Positions 1-6,800 of a DNA stretch of 15,225 nt are shown piece after piece. A model generated the notes under the pieces. It saw only the letters and a program-made list of their open reading frames with translations. It was not told the DNA's origin and did not search any database. The position numbers and the translations under genes were made by a program. Numbering within the stretch: the first letter of the stretch is position 1; each line of letters opens with the position of its first letter. Source of the stretch: DALYJJ01 sp031969915 (GTDB lineage Bacteria; Acidobacteriota; Terriglobia; Bryobacterales; Bryobacteraceae); contig DALYJJ010000136.1 in the NCBI GenBank assembly GCA_031969915.1, forward strand, positions 1 to 15,225, in the 5' to 3' direction.

Positions 1-152
1 ACGTCAACGCCAATAGCGGCATCAAGGAACCGGGTGACCTGGTCGGGCGGCGCGGGACGTTGCGCCACGGGAGCGGGACCGCCGCAGGCCGTCGAGAACA
101 ACACGGCAAGCAGTACCGCGGCCAACCGCCGCCCCCGCCACGCGCCGCGCAT
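1..152 (-). CDS. truncated secreted protein or lipoprotein, 5' end only
   Basis: Reading leftward from an ATG at 152-150, the first 50 codons are open to the window edge. They encode a classic export signal: a positively charged start (MRGAWRGRR), a hydrophobic stretch (LAAVLLAVLF) and then S-T-A-C-G-G. Cys23 after S-T-A is a loose match to a lipobox, followed by a Pro/Ala-rich tether typical of lipoproteins and then a sequence reading DQVTRFLDAAIGVD. The function cannot be told from this fragment. A second ATG at 160-158 lies in another frame and gives an implausible Gly/Cys/Arg-rich peptide. The gene is divergent from the acetylesterase at 190, with 37 bases between the start codons. A TACCAT hexamer on the minus strand (164-159) lies 6 bases before the start and could be a -10 element. 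The call rests on the signal-peptide pattern and the frame alone. Confidence 0.45.
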   Translation of the reverse strand, partial: MRGAWRGRRLAAVLLAVLFSTACGGPAPVAQRPAPPDQVTRFLDAAIGVD

Positions 153-189
153 TCCCCCATGGTACGCGGCGGGCGGTAGAGTAGTTGGC

Positions 190-1659
190 ATGCTTCTCCG
201 GCGCCTCCTTGTTTTCCTGGCCGCGCTGCCGCTGGCGGCCGATGTCCGGCTCCCCTCCGTCTTCTCCGACGGCCTTGTCTTGCAGCGCAACCGGCCCTGC
301 CCCGTGTGGGGTTTCGCCGACCCGGGCGAGCGGCTCACTGTGACATTTATGGATCAGCAGATACAGGCCGCCGCGGATGCACTCGGGCGATGGCAGGTAA
401 CGCTGCGGGCGATGCCTGCTGGCGGTCCCTTCACGCTGGAGATTGCCGGGAAGAACACGGTCCGCGTCAACGATGTGCTCGTGGGCGAGGTATGGCTGGC
501 TTCGGGCCAGTCGAACATGGGCTGGTCCGTGCGCCAGTCCTTCGATGCAGAACGCGAGATCGCGGGCTCGGCCAACCCGCGCATCCGCTTCTTCAAGGTG
601 GAGAATACAGTCGCGCCCGCTCCGGCGGCGGACGTGAAGGGCGCCTGGAGCGCTGCCTCGCCGGAGACAACAGGCGCGTTCTCGGCGGTGGGCTACTTCT
701 TCGCGAGGCACTTGCACGACAAGCTGAAAGTGCCGGTCGCGATCCTCCAATCGGCGTGGGGCGGCACTCCCGCGGAGAGCTGGGTGCGCGCCTCCGCGCT
801 GTCCGCCGACGCCGCGCTGATGCCCATCCACGCTTATTGGGCGGGCGTGATCGAGGCCTATCCCGACGCGGCTGCCCGCCACGAACGCGCCGTCGCCGAG
901 TGGGAGGCCAAGGGCAGCCAGGGACCTCGTCCCGGTGCGCCCGCCGGCCCCGGCCATCCGCACACGCCGTCCGCGTTGTGGAACGGCATGATCGCGCCGC
1001 TGGTGCCCTTTGCCATCCAAGGGGCCATCTGGTACCAGGGAGAGACTAACGCCACCGCGGCACGAGCGCCGCACTATCACCGCCTGTTCTCCACGTTGAT
1101 CGCCGATTGGCGCCGCGCCTTCGGGCAGGGCGACTTCCCGTTCCTGTTCGTGCAACTGGCCAACTACGCGAGGCCGGGAACCAACGACGGCTGGCCTCTC
1201 CTGCGCGAAGCTCAGCTCAAGACGCTGGGCCTGAACAACACCGGCATGGCGGTGACCATCGATATCGGCGAGGCGCAGGACATCCACCCGAAGAACAAGC
1301 AGGACGTGGGACTTCGGCTGGCGGTGGCGGCGCGAGCGCTGGCCTATGGCGAGAAGCTGGTCTATTCGGGACCCGTGTTCCGCCAGGCGGCGCGGGAGGG
1401 CGCGCAGATGCGGTTGTACTTCGCGCACACGGGGGGCGGCCTGGCGGCTCGCCGCGGATTACTGGAGGGCTTCGAACTCGCCGGCGCCGATGGGAAGTTC
1501 TACCCGGCGGCGGCGCGCATCGACGGGGAGAGCGTCGTGTTGGTGAGCGGCGAAGTGGCGGCGCCGGTGCAGGCGCGCTACGGCTGGGCCGACGACCCGA
1601 AGGCTACGCTGATCAACTTCGAAGGGCTGTCGGCGTCTCCCTTTCGAACCCGCGAGTAG
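190..1659 (+). CDS. sialate O-acetylesterase-like SGNH carbohydrate esterase, secreted
   Basis: A 489-residue protein of the SASA / carbohydrate esterase family 6 type, which removes acetyl groups from sialic acids or plant polysaccharides such as acetylxylan. The open frame runs back to 34, but the ATG at 190 is chosen because it gives a clean signal peptide (MLLRRLLVFLAALPLAA, residues 1-17) followed directly by the family-typical DVRLPSVFSDGLVLQR. SGNH blocks are visible: GQSNM with the nucleophile Ser108, an S-A-W-G-G-T block at 188-193, W-Y-Q-G-E-T-N at 281-287, and D-I-H-P with Asp364 and His366 completing the triad. Residues 20-100 form a beta-rich N-terminal domain as in homologues. 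The protein is probably periplasmic or extracellular. The true substrate, sialic acid or plant acetyl ester, cannot be decided; no sialate catabolic genes are adjacent. The gene ends 6 bases from the convergent enolase-family gene. A TAGAGT hexamer (177-182) lies 7 bases before the start. Confidence 0.9.
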   Translation: MLLRRLLVFLAALPLAADVRLPSVFSDGLVLQRNRPCPVWGFADPGERLTVTFMDQQIQAAADALGRWQVTLRAMPAGGPFTLEIAGKNTVRVNDVLVGEVWLASGQSNMGWSVRQSFDAEREIAGSANPRIRFFKVENTVAPAPAADVKGAWSAASPETTGAFSAVGYFFARHLHDKLKVPVAILQSAWGGTPAESWVRASALSADAALMPIHAYWAGVIEAYPDAAARHERAVAEWEAKGSQGPRPGAPAGPGHPHTPSALWNGMIAPLVPFAIQGAIWYQGETNATAARAPHYHRLFSTLIADWRRAFGQGDFPFLFVQLANYARPGTNDGWPLLREAQLKTLGLNNTGMAVTIDIGEAQDIHPKNKQDVGLRLAVAARALAYGEKLVYSGPVFRQAAREGAQMRLYFAHTGGGLAARRGLLEGFELAGADGKFYPAAARIDGESVVLVSGEVAAPVQARYGWADDPKATLINFEGLSASPFRTRE

Positions 1660-1665
1660 AGCCGC

Positions 1666-2904
1666 CTACCAGTTCGTGATCGACCCGTCGGGCCGCAGGT
1701 AGACGGGCGTCGGCTGCGTGACCTCGCTGACCTCGGTGAGCGGTGTCAACTGCTTCTCGTCGAACGTCACGCCCAACCCGGGCCGTGCATTGGGCCACAG
1801 CTTTCCGTTCTTGAAATCGAAGCACTGCGGCAGGTAGGAGTAACCGCCCGTGGCGCGCGGCAGCATCTCCATCAGCACCGGCCCTGGGAAAACGGCGCAG
1901 CAATGCACCAGCGCGGCCTCTGAGACCGGCCCCGTGAAGTGCGGGATCAGGCCCACATAGTGCGTCTCGCAGATCGCGGCCAGCTTCATGAACTCGGTGA
2001 TGCCGCCGACATTCGGGATGGTCGCGCGGCAGTAATCGATGAGCCGCCCTTCGATGAGTTCGTTCTGATCCCATCGCGAGCCGAATTGCTCGCCCACCGC
2101 GATGGGCACCTTCACCAACTGCCGCAACTGCCGGTAGACTCCGTTGTTCTCCGAGCGGATCAGATCCTCGACGAAATACGCGCCCAATGTCTCAATGGCG
2201 GCGCACAGCCGCACGGCATCGGGGAAATCGAGCCGGGTATGGAAGTCGATCGCCCAGCCGCCATCCCTGCCCGCTCCCTCGCGTACTTCGCGGCACATCG
2301 CCGCGGTGCGTTCCACCGTCTCGAAGCGGTCCCACGGCTGGCCGTCGGCGGGGCCGATCCGGAGAGCGCGATAGCCGGCCTCGATGCAGGCGCGCGCGGT
2401 CTCGCGCAGGCTGCCCTGGGAGGGAAAGCCGGTGGCGTAGCACTCGATGTGATCGCGCGCCAACCCTCCCAGCAACTGATAGACGGGCACGCCGAGCGCT
2501 TTGCCCTTGATATCCCACAACGCCATGTCGAGCGCGCCGATGGCGTGCAGCTTCTCGCGCCCCGCCGGGTAGAAGTAGCCCCGCATCAGACGCTGCCAGA
2601 TGGCGTCGGTGCGGAACGGATCCTGGCCGATGATGGCGGCGGCGCACTGCTCCATCGTGTCCTTGGCGCCGCCCTCGCCGATTCCGGTAATGCCGGCGTC
2701 GGTCTCCACCAGCACGATGTTCGTGCTTTGGTTAAACAACCCCGGCACTTTGGATTTCCGTTGCGCCGCGTCCCCGAGACCGGCGAAGTAGCGCACTTTC
2801 GTGATCTTCATCTTCGACGGCGCCGCCGCCGCGCCGCCCGCGCCCGCCAGAGCCGCGGCGCTCGCCGACCCGAGCGCCGATCCGAAAAACGATCTGCGAT
2901 TCAT
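1666..2904 (-). CDS. Tat-exported mandelate racemase / muconate lactonizing (enolase superfamily) enzyme
   Basis: A 412-residue enolase-superfamily protein, most like acid-sugar dehydratases of the galactonate/mannonate dehydratase branch, which remove water from aldonic acids to give 2-keto-3-deoxy acids. Residues 1-28 are a twin-arginine signal (N-R-R-S-F-F-G, then an Ala/Gly-rich hydrophobic stretch), implying export of the folded enzyme. The N-terminal capping domain covers about 32-150 and the barrel 150-390. Predicted metal ligands are Asp220 (in D-F-H-T-R), Glu246 (V-E-D) and Glu272 (G-E-Q). His222 and His322 (I-P-H-F) are the likely acid/base residues. The Asp that pairs with the barrel His in mandelate racemase aligns with Thr295 (C-R-A-T-I-P-N). 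The K-x-K base motif is replaced by R-I-G near 182-184. An SD-like GGAGG lies 5 bases before the ATG, next to the stop codon of the upstream GguC-type gene, so the two are almost surely co-transcribed. The exact substrate is unknown. Confidence 0.9.
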   Translation of the reverse strand: MNRRSFFGSALGSASAAALAGAGGAAAAPSKMKITKVRYFAGLGDAAQRKSKVPGLFNQSTNIVLVETDAGITGIGEGGAKDTMEQCAAAIIGQDPFRTDAIWQRLMRGYFYPAGREKLHAIGALDMALWDIKGKALGVPVYQLLGGLARDHIECYATGFPSQGSLRETARACIEAGYRALRIGPADGQPWDRFETVERTAAMCREVREGAGRDGGWAIDFHTRLDFPDAVRLCAAIETLGAYFVEDLIRSENNGVYRQLRQLVKVPIAVGEQFGSRWDQNELIEGRLIDYCRATIPNVGGITEFMKLAAICETHYVGLIPHFTGPVSEAALVHCCAVFPGPVLMEMLPRATGGYSYLPQCFDFKNGKLWPNARPGLGVTFDEKQLTPLTEVSEVTQPTPVYLRPDGSITNW

Positions 2905-2907
2905 CGA

Positions 2908-2914
2908 CCCCTCC
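2908..2914 (-). promoter_or_regulatory. Shine-Dalgarno for the enolase-family gene
   Basis: GGAGGGG on the minus strand lies just after the TAA of the upstream gene (2918-2916). The GGAGG core is 5 bases from the ATG at 2904. It is one of only two strong SD sequences in the window. It fixes the start codon and supports translation from a shared mRNA with the GguC-type gene. Confidence 0.75.
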
Positions 2915-2915
2915 G

Positions 2916-3908
2916 TTACAACGCCGCCACGCGGACCAGGTTGTCCGCCCCGGCTTCCTTCCTGACAACATTCCGGAGCGGCCGGCCGAAGCCCTCAAAC
3001 GACACGGTCATCGTATCGCCATCCTCAAGCACGATGCCTTCGGAACAACTGAGTGCGTCCGCGCCGTAGAAGTGGATGTGGACATCGCCCGGCCGCCGAT
3101 GGAGCGGAAACTTGAAATGATGATGCTCGAGGTTGGCGAGCGAATGGCACATCGCCTCCTCGCCCGACCGGATCTCCCGGGACCACAGGGTGGCGCCGCC
3201 GCGTTCAATGGCGACCCGGCCGGGGACGGATACGAACTTCGGCGCGAGCACCAATTCGGGGCCGATCGAGCAGGTACGCAGCTTCGATCCGGCGAGATAA
3301 AGGTAGTTGCGCTTCTCAAAGCGATGGTCGGAGAACTCATTGCCCTGAGCCATGCCGAGCCGGCGCGGCGTGCCCGAGGGGTCGATCCAATACACGCCGG
3401 CGAGTTCTGCTTCCTCCCCGCCGTCCTCGCCGAACACCGGGATCTCGAGCGGATCGAGATGCCCTCGCAGAACCGCGCCCGTTCCTTTGTAGAACCATTC
3501 CGGCGCCACGCCCACCCGCCCCTCGGCGGGACGGCCGCCTTCCAGGCCCCAGCGGTAGACGCGCATGCTGTCGGTGAGTTCCTCCGCCGAGGCGTGCATC
3601 GCGTTCCTGCTCTTGGCGCTGGACGAGTGCGTGAGGCCGGTGCCGGTGACCACGCACCGGGCAGGCTCCACCGGATGGTCAGCGGGAGGCAGAATGCGCC
3701 ACTCCGACGCGCCGGCGTGGATCGCGTCGTAGTCGAGGGTCTCCGCGGAGAGCCGCGCGGCGGCGGCCTCCTCGAGCGAACGGCCCGAGAGGAACGCCGC
3801 TTCCGCGACGGCGACGACCGAAGCAGGCCCATCCACCAGCCGGACCAGAGCGCCGTCCACCACACCTACGCGCCGCACTCCGGCGCGAACCACTTGCAGC
3901 AGCCTCAT
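2916..3908 (-). CDS. GguC / AraD1-family protein, fumarylacetoacetase-fold sugar-acid dehydratase
   Basis: A 330-residue protein matching the GguC/AraD1 family. Characterised AraD1-type members dehydrate 2-keto-3-deoxy-L-arabonate to alpha-ketoglutarate semialdehyde in the non-phosphorylative arabinose route. Hallmarks seen are T-G-T-G-L-T-H (88-94), L-T-D-S-M (111-115), W-G-L-E-G-G (120-125), P-E-W-F-Y-K-G (136-142), the acidic E-E-A-E (165-168), G-N-E-F-S-D-H (189-195), S-L-A-N-L-E-H-H-H-F (256-265) and R-P-G-D-V-H-I-H-F (272-280). The acidic residues are candidate Mg ligands. No signal peptide is present, so it should be cytoplasmic. The start is the ATG at 3908, where the family-typical MRLLQ begins; upstream translation in the same frame is unlike protein. 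It sits 56 bases after the SirB1-like gene and 11 bases before the enolase-family gene. Pairing a sugar-acid dehydratase family with this one suggests consecutive pathway steps, which is inference. Minus-strand TACACT (3922-3917) lies 8 bases before the ATG. Confidence 0.88.
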   Translation of the reverse strand: MRLLQVVRAGVRRVGVVDGALVRLVDGPASVVAVAEAAFLSGRSLEEAAAARLSAETLDYDAIHAGASEWRILPPADHPVEPARCVVTGTGLTHSSSAKSRNAMHASAEELTDSMRVYRWGLEGGRPAEGRVGVAPEWFYKGTGAVLRGHLDPLEIPVFGEDGGEEAELAGVYWIDPSGTPRRLGMAQGNEFSDHRFEKRNYLYLAGSKLRTCSIGPELVLAPKFVSVPGRVAIERGGATLWSREIRSGEEAMCHSLANLEHHHFKFPLHRRPGDVHIHFYGADALSCSEGIVLEDGDTMTVSFEGFGRPLRNVVRKEAGADNLVRVAAL

Positions 3909-3964
3909 GCTGCGCGAGTGTATCGCGGTTGGCGGCAGCCTGCACGCCCCTGCGCCCGAGCCGC

Positions 3965-4768
3965 CTAGTTGAGCGCGGATAGCAGTGTTCGCAACTGTTG
4001 CAACTGGCGCTCGATTTCCGCGCGGTCGGGAGCGTCGGGGGCGAGGCGGAGGTAGGCGAGAAAGTCCTCGCGCGCGGCGCCGTAACGCTTCAGTTCGGTG
4101 TTGAGCACGGCGCGCTGCCGGTACTCCGGGGCGGCGGAAGGCGCGGCGGTGAGCAGCAGATCGAGCACCTGCACGGCCTTGCCCGGGTTCCGGCGGCGGA
4201 AGTAGACGCTGCGCAGATTGTTCAGCATGCGGATTGCGATGTGGCGGGCGTCCACCGGCCGGAGAAACGCCGCGTCGGAAAAGATATCGACGCCCGCGAC
4301 GCGCTGGATAAGCGCGCGGCACTCCTCGGCGTCGAGCAGCGCGCCCTGGTGGAAGACGTCGATGTAGGCGGCGAACTCGCCGTCGTCGTAACGCACCATG
4401 AAGTGGCCGGGCAGTCCGACGCCCAGAACCGGCGCGCCGTGGCGCCGGGCGATTTCGAGATACAGCACGGCGATGGTGATCGGGATGCCGGTCTTGCGGT
4501 CCAGCACTTCGTTCAAACAACTGTTGCGGGGATTGTAGTAATCCGACGCGTTGCCGCTGATGCCCGCTTCGGTGAAAAGCACGCGATTGGCGGCGGCCAA
4601 GAACGCGGGGCCATCGGCGCCGGCCGGGATGCGCGCCGACAGTTCGCCGATGCGCGCGAGGTAGGGCGCGGGGTCGAGGCCGGGAAATTCTATGGACGCC
4701 AATTCGAGCGCCGCGCGGTCGAGCGGAGCGGCGGACGCGCCCGTCAACAGAGCCTGAAGCGCCTTCAC
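3965..4768 (-). CDS. SirB1-family protein (transglutaminase-like fold plus TPR)
   Basis: A 267-residue protein of the SirB1/YchA type. An N-terminal helical part (1-70) precedes the family signature at 75-95, S-D-Y-Y-N-P-R-N-S-C-L-N-E-V-L-D-R, followed by T-G-I-P-I-T-I. Next come G-V-G-L-P-G-H-F-M-V-R-Y (116-127) and Y-I-D-V-F-H-Q-G (135-142). His122 and Asp137 fit the transglutaminase His/Asp positions. Cys84 sits near where the catalytic Cys would be expected, though many family members appear to be non-enzymatic. The C-terminal 175-260 is helical and TPR-like (about two repeats). The biochemical role of the family is not established. Translation starts at a GTG (4768-4766) with no SD. A minus-strand TATTCT (4782-4777) ends 8 bases before it, compatible with a leaderless or very short-leader mRNA. 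It is first in the minus-strand block with the two sugar-acid genes, but the 56-base gap leaves co-transcription open. Confidence 0.88.
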   Translation of the reverse strand: MKALQALLTGASAAPLDRAALELASIEFPGLDPAPYLARIGELSARIPAGADGPAFLAAANRVLFTEAGISGNASDYYNPRNSCLNEVLDRKTGIPITIAVLYLEIARRHGAPVLGVGLPGHFMVRYDDGEFAAYIDVFHQGALLDAEECRALIQRVAGVDIFSDAAFLRPVDARHIAIRMLNNLRSVYFRRRNPGKAVQVLDLLLTAAPSAAPEYRQRAVLNTELKRYGAAREDFLAYLRLAPDAPDRAEIERQLQQLRTLLSALN

Positions 4769-4773
4769 GTGCC

Positions 4774-4783
4774 GTTAGAATAG
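4774..4783. promoter_or_regulatory. overlapping divergent -10-like elements, possible leaderless pair
   Basis: The only AT-rich patch in the 21-base gap between two divergent start codons reads TAGAAT on the plus strand (4776-4781) and TATTCT on the minus strand (4782-4777). Each hexamer ends exactly 8 bases before its own start codon (ATG at 4790; GTG at 4768), and neither gene has an SD. This geometry matches leaderless or near-leaderless transcription as known for TANNNT -10 boxes close to starts in other phyla. No convincing -35 can be assigned because both would fall inside the opposing coding region. Confidence 0.4.
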
Positions 4784-4789
4784 CACTGA

Positions 4790-5725
4790 ATGTGGAAAGC
4801 GACGGTGCTTGCGGTGGTTTGCTGCGCCGCCGCGTGCGCGGCGATCGAAGGGGCGGCGGTGTGGTCGGCCGGCGAGGTGGTGGCGTGGGGCGGCGACGGG
4901 GTTCATCTTTGGCAGCGGGATCGGGGATTCCGGCGGCTGGCGCGCGGGCGGTTTGAAGAAGGCGGCTGCGTGGCGGAGTTCGCGGGGCGGCGCGGCGTGG
5001 CGGTACAGACGCGTTCGCGCGGCATGGTGTGGCTGGAGGGGCCGGCCTGGCGGCCGGTGACGATCGACAGCGGACTCGACGCGCGCGATTGCCTGGGCGC
5101 GGTGTTGTTCGGGCGCGAAGGCCTGCTGGTGGTGCATCGCGGCGCGCAGATCCGTTTCTATGAGCGGCCCGCGGCGGGCGTGGGCGGCCGCTGGCCGTAC
5201 CGAGAGTTGTACTCCATCTACACCGCATCGTGGCAGGGCGGGCTGCGCATGGTGGACATGAACGGCGACGGGCGGCCGGATCTGCTGTGCGGCAATTACT
5301 GGGTGGAGAGCCCGGAGCGGTTCGAGGAGCCGTGGCGGCTGTATCCGATCCACAACTGGTGGGAGACGCCGGTTTCGGCGGCGGTCCGCTTGGCGGCGGG
5401 CGAGCGGGTGTGGGCGGCGCAACGGGACCTCTCGCCGGCGCGCATCGCCTGGTTCGAACGGCCCGCGAACGCGCGCGACCTCTGGACTGCGCACGCGGGG
5501 CCGGCGGACCTGCGCCGGGTGCGTGCTTTCGACGAGCGGGGCGGCCGGCTGCTGGCGGGCGAGGATGCGGGCGAGGGTTCACGGCTGGTGGTGATCGAAG
5601 ACGGGCGCGCGCGGGAGATCGAGCGCGGCCCGGGATACGTCTTCGCGGCGTGGCGCGACGCCGGGGAGCCCGCGGTAGTAGTCTCAAGAAGCGGTGTGCG
5701 ATGGCAGGAGATCGGAAACAATTGA
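4790..5725 (+). CDS. secreted hypothetical protein with one FG-GAP/EF-hand-like calcium motif
   Basis: A 311-residue protein I do not recognise at family level. Residues 1-18 are a signal peptide (MWKATVLAVVCCAAACAA), so it should be periplasmic or extracellular. The body is rich in Trp, Gly and Arg with short beta-type repeats (for example V-V-A-W-G-G-D-G and G-M-V-W-L-E-G-P), consistent with a beta-propeller. One clear D-x-N-x-D-x-x-x-D motif lies in V-D-M-N-G-D-G-R-P-D, with Asp156, Asn158, Asp160 and Asp164. This is the calcium loop of FG-GAP/VCBS repeats, followed by L-L-C-G-N-Y-W as in such proteins. The start ATG has no SD; TAGAAT lies 8 bases upstream. The last 25 bases overlap the next gene (start at 5701), which implies translational coupling. 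A role in surface carbohydrate binding would be a guess. Confidence 0.75.
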   Translation: MWKATVLAVVCCAAACAAIEGAAVWSAGEVVAWGGDGVHLWQRDRGFRRLARGRFEEGGCVAEFAGRRGVAVQTRSRGMVWLEGPAWRPVTIDSGLDARDCLGAVLFGREGLLVVHRGAQIRFYERPAAGVGGRWPYRELYSIYTASWQGGLRMVDMNGDGRPDLLCGNYWVESPERFEEPWRLYPIHNWWETPVSAAVRLAAGERVWAAQRDLSPARIAWFERPANARDLWTAHAGPADLRRVRAFDERGGRLLAGEDAGEGSRLVVIEDGRAREIERGPGYVFAAWRDAGEPAVVVSRSGVRWQEIGNN

Positions 5726-6783
5726 CGTCGAAAATGTTGGAAGAGATCCGGCAGCAGCCGGGCGCACTGGAGCGGACGCTGCGCGGGGAGCGGAAGCGGT
5801 TTGAACGGCTGAAGAAGACCCTGGCGGCGAATCGGCCGCGGCTCATTGTGCTGGCCGCGCGCGGCACCTCGGATAACGCGGCGCAGTTCGGGCGATATCT
5901 GCTGGAGATCGCGACCGGCATTCCGGTGTCGCTGGCGGCCCCTTCCATCTACACGCTCTATGGCCGGGAGATCGATCTGCGCGAGGCGCTGGTGGTGGCG
6001 ATCTCGCAATCCGGCGAATCGACGGACACAAACGTCGTGCTCGAGAAGGCGCGGGCCGCGGGGGCGCTGACGGTGGGCGTCACCAACGAACCGGAGAGCA
6101 GCATGGCGCGCCTGGCGGAGCATGTCTTCCTGGTGCGCGCGGGGCGCGAGAAGAGCGTCGCGGCGACGAAGACGTACACCGGCCAGTTGCTGGCCTTCTA
6201 TCTGCTGGCGTGGGCGCTGGGCGGGCGGATCGGGCTGGACGAACTGGAGCGGCTGCCGGAGCACGCATCGGCGGCGCTGCGGTTGGAGGACGAGATCCGC
6301 GCGGTGGCCGAGCGGTATGTGTTCATGAGCCGCGCGGTGGTGATCGGCCGCGGCCTGAACTACTCGAACGCCTTCGAGTTCGCGCTGAAGCTGATGGAGA
6401 CCTGCTACGTGGTGGCGGAACGGTTCTCGTCGGCGGACCTGATGCACGGGCCGATCGCCATGGTGGAGCATTCGTTTCCGGCCTTCGTGTTCGCGCCCAC
6501 GGGCGTGACGTGGCCGGGGCTGAAGCAGGTGGTGGAGAAGCTGCAAGGATTGAAGGCCGAGACGCTGGTGATCACCGATCAATCGAACGCCGAGGCGCGC
6601 GCGATGGGGCGGGCGGTGGCGCTGCCGATGAAGCTCGGCCGGCGGGGCGCGGTTCCCGAGGAGTTGTACACGCCGATCCCGTACATCATTCCGGCGCAGT
6701 TATTCGCGGCGTGTCTGGCGGCGCAGAAGGGGTTGAATCCGGATCAGCCGCGCACGTTGAGCAAAGTGACGCGGACGCTGTAG
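5701..6783 (+). CDS. stand-alone double-SIS-domain phosphosugar aminotransferase/isomerase-like protein (GlmS C-terminal type)
   Basis: A 360-residue protein that corresponds to the isomerase half of GlmS and related NagB-II/AgaS/FrlB enzymes, with no N-terminal glutaminase domain. SIS domain 1 (about 40-180) has A-R-G-T-S-D-N-A (53-60), the phosphosugar loop I-S-Q-S-G-E-S-T-D (101-109) and the very diagnostic E-K-S-V-A-A-T-K-T-Y-T (150-160). SIS domain 2 (about 200-340) has G-R-G-L-N-Y-S-N-A (217-225), F-A-L-K-L-M-E-T (227-234) and A-D-L-M-H-G-P (245-251). GlmS has Glu-Leu-Lys-His-Gly-Pro here, so the catalytic Glu is replaced by Asp246. The tail N-P-D-Q-P-R-T-L-S-K has Lys355, like the substrate-binding Lys of GlmS. 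Without a glutaminase it cannot use glutamine-derived ammonia, so a catabolic deaminase/isomerase of an amino- or keto-sugar phosphate is more likely than synthesis. It is cytoplasmic. The start at 5701 overlaps the previous gene; an in-frame ATG at 5734 is an alternative. Confidence 0.88.
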   Translation: MAGDRKQLTSKMLEEIRQQPGALERTLRGERKRFERLKKTLAANRPRLIVLAARGTSDNAAQFGRYLLEIATGIPVSLAAPSIYTLYGREIDLREALVVAISQSGESTDTNVVLEKARAAGALTVGVTNEPESSMARLAEHVFLVRAGREKSVAATKTYTGQLLAFYLLAWALGGRIGLDELERLPEHASAALRLEDEIRAVAERYVFMSRAVVIGRGLNYSNAFEFALKLMETCYVVAERFSSADLMHGPIAMVEHSFPAFVFAPTGVTWPGLKQVVEKLQGLKAETLVITDQSNAEARAMGRAVALPMKLGRRGAVPEELYTPIPYIIPAQLFAACLAAQKGLNPDQPRTLSKVTRTL

Positions 6784-6800
6784 GGGCGTTGGGGAATCCG

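Noticed and set aside
22..1428. A 468-codon minus-strand frame opposite the acetylesterase
   Set aside because: The opposite strand encodes a full SGNH esterase with all its blocks. The antisense product has no recognisable motif and its composition follows the codon bias of the real gene.
5230..5700. N-terminal extension of the SIS gene back to 5230
   Set aside because: The extra residues are Gly/Arg-rich, out-of-frame translation of the FG-GAP-like gene. The SIS family sequence begins just after the ATG at 5701.
2916..5948. A 1010-codon open frame on the minus strand spanning several genes
   Set aside because: Only its last third (from the ATG at 3908) is protein-like and matches GguC/AraD1. 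The rest is Arg/Pro/Ala-rich translation antisense to the SIS and FG-GAP-like genes and out of frame with the SirB1 gene, as expected for GC-rich DNA.
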